From: Candidatus Curtissbacteria bacterium
GTDB lineage: Bacteria > Patescibacteriota > Microgenomatia > Curtissbacterales > GWA2-41-24
Assembly (NCBI GenBank): GCA_016195765.1
Contig: JACPYZ010000079.1
Span: 1-6,150, forward strand
Reading direction: 5' to 3'
DNA length: 6,150 bases
Shown here: positions 1-5,220 of the stretch, piece after piece
Layout of the letters: each line of letters starts with the position of its first letter
How positions within the stretch are numbered: position 1 is the stretch's first letter
The notes under the pieces: generated by a model
What the model was told of the DNA's origin: nothing
Database searches by the model: none
Seen by the model: the letters and a program-made list of their open reading frames with translations, nothing else
Position numbers and translations under genes: made by a program

Positions 1-1
1 C

Positions 2-487
2 TTGGCATTTTTCTTAATAGCCGCAACCATGGTTTTGCAATTTGGTTCTTATCGTAAGGCGTTTATCATTTTGCTTTTGATTCCGCTAGCCATTTCTGGA
101 GTTTTTGTGATCTTTGCTCTTTCTGGAACTCCCCTTTCCTTTCCAACCCTGATTGGAATTCTGGCACTTTTTGGTATCGTGGTTTACCAAGCCATGATGA
201 TCGTTGACAAAATTAACAGAAACTTAAGAACGACAGATATGAGTTTAAAAGAAGCAATTGCAGACGGTGCAGCTTCTCGTGTGGAACCGATTTTATTCGG
301 AACAATAACAACTGTGATGGGGCTTATTCCAATTACGCTTTCTGACCCTTTGTGGCGCGGTCTTGGCGGGGCAATCATTGCCGGTATGTTGTTTTCTGGT
401 TTAATAATGCTTTTATATGTTCCGGTTGTTTATTACATGATGTACCAAAACAGCGAGGGAAACAGAAGGAAAAGTAACCTGTCTTAA
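2..487 (+). CDS. RND-family efflux transporter, C-terminal part (partial at left edge)
   Basis: This is the last ~160 residues of a resistance-nodulation-division (AcrB/HAE-type) inner-membrane transporter; the frame is open to the window edge, so the TTG at position 2 is an internal leucine codon, not a start. By comparison with AcrB the fragment runs from TM8 to TM12. It shows a helix ending near FGSYRKA (15-21), a TM9-like helix with LIPLAISG (26-33), the TM10 GIVVYQAMMIVD segment (58-69), a loop helix with EAIADGAASRVEPIL, a TM11 GLIPITLS segment (about 106-113) and a TM12 ending LYVPVVYYM. Known family role: proton-driven export of drugs, lipids or other amphiphiles, usually as a trimer with a membrane-fusion protein. 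Odd: the usual NN of GIVVNNAI is YQ and the usual RLRPI is RVEPI, so the proton-relay region may differ. The gene ends TAA one base before the convergent antiporter gene. Family membership is sure; substrate is unknown. Confidence 0.9.
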   Translation: MAFFLIAATMVLQFGSYRKAFIILLLIPLAISGVFVIFALSGTPLSFPTLIGILALFGIVVYQAMMIVDKINRNLRTTDMSLKEAIADGAASRVEPILFGTITTVMGLIPITLSDPLWRGLGGAIIAGMLFSGLIMLLYVPVVYYMMYQNSEGNRRKSNLS

Positions 488-488
488 C

Positions 489-2183
489 TTAAAAAAGTTT
501 TCTACTCATCAGCTCTTCAAACCTTTTAGACTTTTCTTTTTTGATCTTAGAAAGATTGTTCCAATCCTCGGAAACTATTCTGGCAATATGCTTTCCGCCA
601 ATCATTTCTGGCACAACTACCAAATCTGCACCTAGTTCGTAAAGACGAATCGCGTCGTGCATCCAGTAAGAAGCCGCAACAATTGGCCCTTTGTAGTTTT
701 TACTTTTGGCAAACCTTATCAGATGCTCGCTGTCATGAATATGTAAAGCAGTCATAATAATCAATTTTGCCCGGCCCAGTTCCAACTCTTCCAAAACTTC
801 TGGGTCCGAAATATCACCAAAAACAGCATTATAGCCGGAAGCTTTAAGAGTTTTCACAATATCCGGGTTAAAATCGACAACCAAAATCTGGTCAACCTCT
901 ATTTTGTTTTTTAAAGAAAGTAAAATATCCCAACCCATTTGTTCGCCGCCAACAAGAATCACATGGTCTTTTAACGACTCTTTGTTAACAACATACGGGT
1001 CGCGCGGTTTTTGGGGAAAAAACTTTAAAAGCGGCTTTTCTAAAAATGTGTAGATATGATCACCATACAAAATTAAATAAGAAGAAAGCGTGATTGTGAC
1101 AATCGCAACCGCAGAAACCAAAGAGACCATCGATGGCGTCACAAGCCCCTTACTTTGCCCCAGAGTCATTAAAATCAACGAGAACTCTGAGACTTGCGCC
1201 ATGGTAATTGCGGACATAAAAGCTGTTTTTAGCCGGAAACGAAAAGTGATCATCACAGTCAAAACAATAAGTGGTGCACCCAAAAGCGTGAACAAAGAAA
1301 GCAATAAAACATCAAAAATCTTAACGTTGGCAGCACCAAAAGAAATGGACGCTCCAAGTAATATGAAAAATATAATAATGAAAAAATCGCGAATCGGTTT
1401 TATTCTGCCGGAGATTTGGATTCTATAAGGTGAGGAAGCAACAGCAATGCCTGCCAAAAAGGCACCAATTGCCGTTGAAAAACCCATGAGTAGTGCAACA
1501 GCAGATAGCGCAAACGCCCAGGCAATTGTACTTACAAACAAAAGCTCCAAAGAAGACGATGCCAGCCTAAATACATAACGCAGTCCATATTTAGCAGTTG
1601 CCCAGGCAAATACCAAAAGCATCGCGCCTTTGAAAATCACCATCAGTAATCCAAAAATGCTCAGACCGCCTGGACCAGACACTCCAGACATAACCATCAA
1701 AAACAAAATTGCAACGATATCCTGGACCAAAAGCACACCAACAGAAACTTTCCCGTATAAAGACTGCAATTCGTTTTTTTCCGATAACAACTTAACAACA
1801 ATAACTGTGGAACTGAAAGTAATTGCAAAAGCAATATAAAGGGAAGGAACAGTCGCAAAACCTAAAGCGCTTACCAAAATAAATCCAACCAGAGTTGTAA
1901 AAACTATTTGCCCCAAACCTGTCAAAAACGCCGCTTTACCTACGTATTTTAAATCTTCTATCTTTAAATCAACGCCCACCAAAAAAAGCAAAAAGGCAAT
2001 TCCCAAATTTGAAAGCAGTTCAAAAATTGCGTGGTCAACACCCTTAAAAATTCCCAGGCTTGAAATAATTACACCAGAAAATATATAGGCAACAATTAAA
2101 GGTTGCCTCAAAAACTTGGCAACGATACCCAAAAAAGTCGCAAGCACCAAAACAGCAGAAAGCTCAACAAAGGCAGGAGGCAT
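489..2183 (-). CDS. CPA2-family cation:proton antiporter with RCK/TrkA-N domain (KefB/KefC-like)
   Basis: A 564-residue integral membrane protein. Residues ~8-375 form a Na+/H+-exchanger-type domain with about 12 hydrophobic segments. They include LVQDIVAI at 152-159 (the Gln-Asp pair typical of CPA2/Kef-type antiporters), GAFLAGIAVASSPY at 240-253 and SEFSLIL at 332-338, matching the family's GEF motif. Residues ~405-525 form a TrkA-N/RCK Rossmann domain starting HVILVGG, with the acidic end of strand 2 at VVDFNP (435-440; D437) that would contact NAD(H). There is no TrkA-C domain. Length fits the Kef family (about 560-620). Expected role: K+ or Na+ efflux in exchange for H+ at the cytoplasmic membrane, gated by nucleotide binding. 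Odd: the glycine motif reads GGEQMG rather than GxGxxG, so the middle glycine is Glu. The ATG lacks a Shine-Dalgarno sequence and follows the rluA-like gene by 20 nt, with a promoter match directly upstream. Ion specificity cannot be told from the sequence. Confidence 0.93.
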   Translation of the reverse strand: MPPAFVELSAVLVLATFLGIVAKFLRQPLIVAYIFSGVIISSLGIFKGVDHAIFELLSNLGIAFLLFLVGVDLKIEDLKYVGKAAFLTGLGQIVFTTLVGFILVSALGFATVPSLYIAFAITFSSTVIVVKLLSEKNELQSLYGKVSVGVLLVQDIVAILFLMVMSGVSGPGGLSIFGLLMVIFKGAMLLVFAWATAKYGLRYVFRLASSSLELLFVSTIAWAFALSAVALLMGFSTAIGAFLAGIAVASSPYRIQISGRIKPIRDFFIIIFFILLGASISFGAANVKIFDVLLLSLFTLLGAPLIVLTVMITFRFRLKTAFMSAITMAQVSEFSLILMTLGQSKGLVTPSMVSLVSAVAIVTITLSSYLILYGDHIYTFLEKPLLKFFPQKPRDPYVVNKESLKDHVILVGGEQMGWDILLSLKNKIEVDQILVVDFNPDIVKTLKASGYNAVFGDISDPEVLEELELGRAKLIIMTALHIHDSEHLIRFAKSKNYKGPIVAASYWMHDAIRLYELGADLVVVPEMIGGKHIARIVSEDWNNLSKIKKEKSKRFEELMSRKLF

Positions 2184-2188
2184 TATTA

Positions 2189-2223
2189 GTTAATTGTTAA
2201 TGGTCACTTGTTAATTGTCAAAT
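2189..2223. repeat. Five-unit heptanucleotide tandem repeat at the rluA-like/antiporter junction
   Basis: Read on the + strand the tract is five consecutive 7-mers: GTTAATT, GTTAATG, GTCACTT, GTTAATT, GTCAAAT (consensus GTTAATT; AATTAAC on the coding strand of the neighbours). It begins five bases before the antiporter ATG and runs into the 3' end of the pseudouridine synthase gene, supplying its TGA stop and the last few codons (TINK). Units 1-2 and 4-5 also form a 12-base direct repeat with one mismatch, spaced 21 bp, i.e. two helical turns. The tract overlaps a -35/-10 promoter match. Confidence 0.75.
2193..2221 (-). promoter_or_regulatory. Candidate sigma-70 promoter for the antiporter gene, placed for a leaderless mRNA
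   Basis: On the minus strand a perfect -35 TTGACA (2221-2216) is followed by exactly 17 bases and a -10-like AACAAT (2198-2193, 4 of 6 to TATAAT). Nine bases then lead to the ATG at 2183-2181, so initiation 7-9 bases after the -10 would give a 5' leader of about 0-3 nt. The ATG has no Shine-Dalgarno sequence, which agrees with leaderless translation. The caveat is that both elements arise from repeated 7-mers and may be fortuitous. Confidence 0.4.
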
Positions 2224-2965
2224 AAGCAAGAGCCTGTTTTAAATCTTGGGGTAGTTCACTCTCGAAAAACATTGGCGCACCACTCGCTGGGTGTTTAAAA
2301 GTGATTGCCCGAGCGTGCAAAAACAACCGTGGACACCAGCTAAGATCAAATTGCAAAAGTTTGGCCGGTGCATACAAAGAATCCGAAACAATTGGGTGAC
2401 CCATGCTTTTGGTGTGAACCCTTATTTGATGGGTTCTACCCGTTTTTGGATAAGCCGTAAGCAAACTATAATCTTGCGCGTGATTTTTTAAATACCTAAT
2501 CCTGGACTTTGTAAAATCGCCATCGACTTCAACCTTGCTAGCCTTAAATTTAGAATCCACATGAATAATCGTTTGCGATTCCCGTCCACCTACCACTATT
2601 CCGAATTTTCCAAAGGCCCCTACCCTTCCAATTGGCTTGTCAATTACAAAATCACTTTCTAAAACTGTGCCGTGAACCAACGCTTCGTATTCCTTTTGAA
2701 CACGACGGTTTTTAAAATCTTCCTGAAGTTTTTCAAACGATTTTTGGGTTTTGGCAACAATCATCAACCCGGAGGTTTCGCGATCTAGCCGATGAACAAT
2801 ACCAGCACGTTCCCCTATACCCAAACTATCCCCTAAATTGAAATAAACAGCAAGCTGGTCTTGAAGTGTTTGAGTGTTTGTAGTTTGCGACTTGTTAACA
2901 ATCAAGCCAGCTGGTTTGTCCAAAACTAGTATCTCGGGATCTTCAAATATTATATTAAGACTCAT
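2204..2965 (-). CDS. RluA-family rRNA/tRNA pseudouridine synthase lacking the S4 domain
   Basis: A 253-residue enzyme that isomerises specific uridines of rRNA or tRNA to pseudouridine in the cytoplasm. The RluA-family catalytic motif HRLDRETSG is at 58-66, with the nucleophilic aspartate at D61. Other family blocks are LDKPAG (15-20), GRTHQIRVH (176-184) followed by MGHPIVSDSLYA, and RLFLHARAITFKHP (213-226). RluC and RluD carry an N-terminal S4 RNA-binding domain; here the protein starts directly with the catalytic domain (SLNIIFEDPEILVLDKP), resembling RluA in architecture. Which uridine it modifies cannot be assigned. The ATG lies inside the end of the signal peptidase gene (11-nt overlap) with no Shine-Dalgarno sequence, so re-initiation coupling is likely. 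The lspA-rluD-type neighbourhood is common in bacteria. The stop codon and C-terminal residues lie in the heptamer repeat. Confidence 0.93.
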   Translation of the reverse strand: MSLNIIFEDPEILVLDKPAGLIVNKSQTTNTQTLQDQLAVYFNLGDSLGIGERAGIVHRLDRETSGLMIVAKTQKSFEKLQEDFKNRRVQKEYEALVHGTVLESDFVIDKPIGRVGAFGKFGIVVGGRESQTIIHVDSKFKASKVEVDGDFTKSRIRYLKNHAQDYSLLTAYPKTGRTHQIRVHTKSMGHPIVSDSLYAPAKLLQFDLSWCPRLFLHARAITFKHPASGAPMFFESELPQDLKQALAYLTINK

Positions 2966-3368
2966 CTTTATTGGGAGTTTTGACGAAGAATGAAATCACA
3001 AGACATGTTGCACCGCCAGAAATTAAAACATCTGCAAAATTAAAGCTGGGAAAGGTGAAAAGCGTCACATAATCAACAACACAACCCCGCAGTACCCTGT
3101 CTATTAAATTAGCAAATCCTCCCGCCACAATCAGCGCATAAGAAAGTCGCGCGAGCTTGGTTTGTGCGCGCCCCAAAAAGTAAAAAAGCAGCAACAATGC
3201 CCCAATTGGTACATATATACTAAAAATCTGTTCAAGCCAACCTAAGGCGTAAGCATGGTTACAAACAGTGGGCAAAAACGTCAAAGCCAAAAATTTAGTG
3301 GATTGATCGGCAAGGACCAAGAAGAAAATTAGAACAAGTGAACTATCTTTTCTTTTTTTCAAGTTCAT
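2955..3368 (-). CDS. lspA: Lipoprotein signal peptidase (signal peptidase II)
   Basis: A 137-residue, four-helix membrane aspartyl protease that removes the signal peptide of diacylglyceryl-modified prolipoproteins. Seen: ADQSTK at 20-25 (family D-x-x-x-K in TM1), NLIDR at 87-91 with catalytic Asp90, GCVVDY at 95-100, and FNFADVLI at 109-116 with catalytic Asp113. Both catalytic aspartates and their flanking asparagines (N87, N110) are present. Odd: the family GGxxGNxxDR block reads GGFANLIDR, with Ala for the last Gly, and the usual NxGxAF block in the first loop reads NHAYALG (37-43). It is shorter than the usual ~150-170 residues. The ATG lies 26 nt inside the end of the upstream zinc-finger gene with no visible ribosome-binding site, and the gene overlaps the next by 11 nt, so it sits in the middle of a tightly coupled operon. 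The assignment is strong despite divergence. Confidence 0.9.
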   Translation of the reverse strand: MNLKKRKDSSLVLIFFLVLADQSTKFLALTFLPTVCNHAYALGWLEQIFSIYVPIGALLLLFYFLGRAQTKLARLSYALIVAGGFANLIDRVLRGCVVDYVTLFTFPSFNFADVLISGGATCLVISFFVKTPNKDES

Positions 3369-3702
3369 TTTCGCATTTCATGCAATAAATGGCTGCCGGC
3401 TTTACTTCTAGTCTGGCAACATCAATTGCCTCATGGCAGCGTTCACAAAGACCATAAGTGCCCTTTTTGATCTTGGTTAGGGCAACCTCAATTTCTGTCA
3501 GATCTCGCTTTAGCTGGTTTTCCAAAACAATCGTCTTCTCGTGGCTAAAGAGCGCAGAAGCATCAGTTCCAGGCTCAACAATAATGGCTCGATCGTCCGT
3601 TGCAAACGGATCTTCACGCTTAAGCCTTTTAATTTTAGAAAGGATCGCAACTCTTTGTGTCTCTACTCTGCTTGTTAAAGATTTTATATCTGGTATTTTC
3701 AA
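3343..3702 (-). CDS. DksA/TraR-family C4 zinc-finger protein (TTG start)
   Basis: A 119-residue cytoplasmic protein. The N-terminal ~80 residues are charged and helical with a break around 31-56 (DPFATDD...EPGTDAS), consistent with a coiled coil and tip. The C-terminus carries the C4 zinc finger: C86-E-R-C89, 17 residues, C107-M-K-C110, within GTYGLCERCHEAIDVARLEV. The RLEVKPAAIYC stretch matches the DksA/TraR signature RLEA-P-A--C. DksA binds RNA polymerase through its secondary channel and changes promoter response to ppGpp. The DxxDxA tip motif needed by DksA is not visible, so this may be a TraR/YteA-like relative with an unknown target. The start is TTG: no in-frame ATG precedes the zinc finger, and AAGGAG lies 8 nt upstream. 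The gene follows the Lgt-like gene after 30 nt and overlaps lspA by 26 nt. Confidence 0.88.
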   Translation of the reverse strand: MKIPDIKSLTSRVETQRVAILSKIKRLKREDPFATDDRAIIVEPGTDASALFSHEKTIVLENQLKRDLTEIEVALTKIKKGTYGLCERCHEAIDVARLEVKPAAIYCMKCENELEKKKR

Positions 3703-3710
3703 ATTTAAAA

Positions 3711-3716
3711 CTCCTT
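3711..3716 (-). promoter_or_regulatory. Strong Shine-Dalgarno (AAGGAG) fixing a TTG start
   Basis: On the minus strand AAAAAAGGAG lies directly upstream of the DksA/TraR-like gene. The AAGGAG core ends 8 bases before TTG at 3702-3700. This decides the non-ATG start. It is the only clear Shine-Dalgarno sequence before any complete gene in the window. Confidence 0.8.
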
Positions 3717-3732
3717 TTTTCTGAACTAAGTA

Positions 3733-4632
3733 CTATTTAAGATGCTTTAGGCCTAGTGCGTATAGAAACTGCTCTATACCGAGTTTAAGTTCTTTTGCAA
3801 AACCTTTTAATAATACCAGAAATTTACGCACAATTGTGTACGGAACCAAAATCAAAGTTTTTGACAGTTTTCCGGCTTCATCCAGACTTCTAAAAACTCT
3901 AATTGCAGCCATTACCCGCAAAAGGCAAAAAGCAAATGCGGCTTTTATATCGTTTAGCAAAACCCTAGATGAGAACCGATACCAAATGCTTATTCCAAAA
4001 ACTAAAAACGCCAGCGGCAAGGTAATTGGATACAAGTCGCTTAAACTGGTATTTTTCCCAAACTTTTCAATAGTAAAACTGACCAAATCAATAGCCGGTA
4101 CAAAAACCATGTAAAAACAAGTAAAGTAACCTACATGCCGTTTACGTACTTCCAGGCGCCTGATTATAAATAACAACACAAAAAAAGCAGCAAAATTTCC
4201 AAGCGCTAAATAATCCGGCTTATTTTGTAAAGCCCACATTCTAAGTGCTTTAAAAGCGAAGAAGAAAGTAAATCCCAAAATAAGAGGGGCAGATACCAAA
4301 TCGAAATATTTCCAAGGATTTTGTCGCCTACGCTTTACCAAAAACGCTACTGCTAAAAAAGCACCCAGTACAAACCCATAAAAATTAAATCCAGGAAAAA
4401 TATGGAAAAATATCAACCTGTCAAAAGAAAACTTGAACTTTTCAAAATCGACCAAAAAAGCAACCAACCTACCGCCCAAAAGACCTCCAAAAATGCCCAC
4501 ACCTAAAACATCGAATATCTCCTCGTTACTATAAAGTTCGATTGCAGCAGCACGCCAAAAGAAAAAAGCCGCAATAACGATAGAAAATATCGCACCAAAT
4601 ATATACAGTGGGTTTGCAAGCTGAACCAGCAT
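3733..4632 (-). CDS. Divergent Lgt-like (prolipoprotein diacylglyceryl transferase family) membrane protein, catalytic residues not seen
   Basis: A 299-residue multi-pass membrane protein (about seven hydrophobic segments between 9 and 220) with a basic, helix-rich tail (~225-299). Resemblance to Lgt is clear in the middle: GGLLGGRL at 49-56 (family GG--GGR-GY), then PGFNFYGFVLGAF (about 80-92) where Lgt has GGMSFHGG, KRRR at 100-103, and FDLVSAPLILGF (110-121) matching Lgt D-IAPLIP-G. After that the similarity fails. The Lgt GRLGNFINGE block is replaced by FAFKALRMW, the HPSQLYE block by a hydrophobic stretch, and the FRIIVEFFR arginine by an aspartate-containing IDLVSF. His103, Arg143 and Arg239 of E. 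coli Lgt thus appear as Tyr, absent (or Lys) and Asp. Its place at the head of the dksA-lspA-rluA-like cluster fits a lipoprotein role. I chose ATG at 4632; a TTG at 4650 would add six residues, and neither has a good ribosome-binding site. It may be a non-catalytic homologue. Confidence 0.68.
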   Translation of the reverse strand: MLVQLANPLYIFGAIFSIVIAAFFFWRAAAIELYSNEEIFDVLGVGIFGGLLGGRLVAFLVDFEKFKFSFDRLIFFHIFPGFNFYGFVLGAFLAVAFLVKRRRQNPWKYFDLVSAPLILGFTFFFAFKALRMWALQNKPDYLALGNFAAFFVLLFIIRRLEVRKRHVGYFTCFYMVFVPAIDLVSFTIEKFGKNTSLSDLYPITLPLAFLVFGISIWYRFSSRVLLNDIKAAFAFCLLRVMAAIRVFRSLDEAGKLSKTLILVPYTIVRKFLVLLKGFAKELKLGIEQFLYALGLKHLK

Positions 4633-4684
4633 TAAGAAATGTTGCACCAAGTAGCCTAGGTTAAGCTAAAAACGCTAAGGGCGC

Positions 4685-4715
4685 ATGACATTGGATATTT
4701 TAACATCCCTATGCT
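4685..4715 (+). promoter_or_regulatory. Weak candidate promoter for the plus-strand membrane-protein gene
   Basis: ATGACA (4685-4690, 5 of 6 to the -35 consensus), then a 19-base spacer, then TATGCT (4710-4715, 4 of 6 to the -10). An overlapping alternative is TTGGAT (4691-4696), 18 bases, TAGACT (4715-4720). Either would start transcription around 4722-4727, just upstream of the hairpin at 4737-4760. The evidence is consensus matching only. Confidence 0.25.
4693..4708. promoter_or_regulatory. Imperfect dyad in the divergent intergenic region, possible operator
   Basis: GGATATTTTAACATCC has matching GGAT/ATCC arms and TT/AA inner bases; 12 of its 16 positions obey two-fold symmetry. It lies between the divergently transcribed Lgt-like and membrane-protein genes, overlapping an extended -10-like TGTTAAAAT on the minus strand (4705-4697). 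It could be an operator or fortuitous; no regulator is identifiable. Confidence 0.25.
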
Positions 4716-4736
4716 AGACTGGAAATCGGCAAGATT

Positions 4737-4760
4737 ACCAAGCAAAAAGCTTGGTTTTTT
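4737..4760 (+). terminator. Intrinsic-terminator hairpin in the leader of the membrane-protein gene (attenuator-like)
   Basis: A perfect 7-bp stem ACCAAGC/GCTTGGT closes an AAAAA loop and runs into a T tract (4755-4760). The orientation is + only, since the minus strand has no T run after the stem. No plus-strand gene ends nearby: the previous one stops at 487. The ATG of the next gene follows at 4768, eight bases after the T run. It therefore sits in a 5' leader, where it could attenuate transcription, end a very short leader RNA, or block antisense read-through from the left. Confidence 0.65.
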
Positions 4761-4767
4761 AATTTCT

Positions 4768-5220
4768 ATGACCGCTACTGCACATGCTCTAATCGGGGCA
4801 GCAATCGCTTCTAAAATTCCCAATCCTTATATAAGTATTCCGCTTGCCATTATTTCTCATATCGCCCTCGACCTTGTCCCCCATTGGGACGCCAGCACCA
4901 ACAGACGAAGCAAATCGATCATGCGCTTGCGCCTAGAAGCCACATTTGATGTGCTTTTAGGTTTTTCCCTGGCCTACCTTTTGTTTTGGAACAGAGCAGA
5001 CCCCGCTTACACATTTGCAGTCATAGTAGCGGCCCAACTACCAGACTGGCTACAAGCACCACACGTAATGTACGGCAACAAATTCCCACTGTTTTACTGG
5101 GCCTACTGGGTTTCTCATAATACACAAACGAAAATGCAGTTGCCTTGGGGTTTAGTTACACAGATTGTAACTGTCGGAGTTGTGGTTGGTTACGCCCTGG
5201 CAACAACCATGGCGCGCTAA
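4768..5220 (+). CDS. Small integral membrane protein with conserved-looking His/Asp motifs, function unknown
   Basis: A 150-residue membrane protein. The N-terminus MTATAHALIGAAIA leads into a hydrophobic segment and SHIALDLVPHWD (30-41). Further hydrophobic segments are at about 60-74, 80-93 and 128-146; LPDW is at 91-94, APHV at 97-100 and a second SHN at 116-118. The spaced His and Asp residues (H6, H31, D35, H39, D41, D61, D93, H99, H117) near membrane boundaries recall the YdjM/DUF457 class of predicted membrane metal-dependent hydrolases. That is resemblance by eye, not a confirmed match. I chose ATG at 4768 rather than ATG at 4711. The upstream one lies on the candidate -10, its extra 19 residues are encoded by the terminator-like hairpin, and the HALIG motif starts just after 4768. 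No Shine-Dalgarno sequence is visible. The gene runs convergently into efp with abutting stop codons, and divergently from the Lgt-like gene. Confidence 0.78.
   Translation: MTATAHALIGAAIASKIPNPYISIPLAIISHIALDLVPHWDASTNRRSKSIMRLRLEATFDVLLGFSLAYLLFWNRADPAYTFAVIVAAQLPDWLQAPHVMYGNKFPLFYWAYWVSHNTQTKMQLPWGLVTQIVTVGVVVGYALATTMAR

Noticed and set aside
486..503. AACTT-AAAA-AAGTT hairpin followed by TTCT, as a bidirectional terminator between the RND and antiporter genes
   Set aside because: The stem is only 5 bp with a single G-C pair and the T run is short, so it is too weak to call.
1090..1428. Plus-strand ORF of 112 codons
   Set aside because: It lies entirely antisense to the antiporter gene, has a composition unlike a real protein, and matches no family I recognise.
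2204..2206. TGA as a sense codon (code 25, Gracilibacteria/Absconditabacteria)
   Set aside because: TGA ends the rluA-like and pepA-like genes at family-appropriate C-termini, and no gene contains internal TGA codons.
3343..3368. A AAA AAG slippery heptamer in frame near the end of the DksA/TraR-like gene, as programmed frameshifting
   Set aside because: A -1 shift would add only a few residues before a stop and would not enter the lspA frame. The A run is explained by the lysine-rich ends of both proteins, and no downstream stimulator is evident.
3836..4114. Plus-strand ORF of 92 codons
   Set aside because: It is a shadow of the Lgt-like gene with no start signal or recognisable domain.
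4711..4767. Nineteen-residue N-terminal extension of the plus-strand membrane protein starting at ATG 4711
   Set aside because: It overlaps a candidate -10 and the terminator hairpin, and the recognisable HALIG region begins just after the ATG at 4768; it is kept only as an unlikely alternative.
5180..5216. TGGTTG...CAACCA inverted repeat near the end of the plus-strand membrane-protein gene as an efp terminator
   Set aside because: The loop is long and there is no T tract on either strand after the stem.
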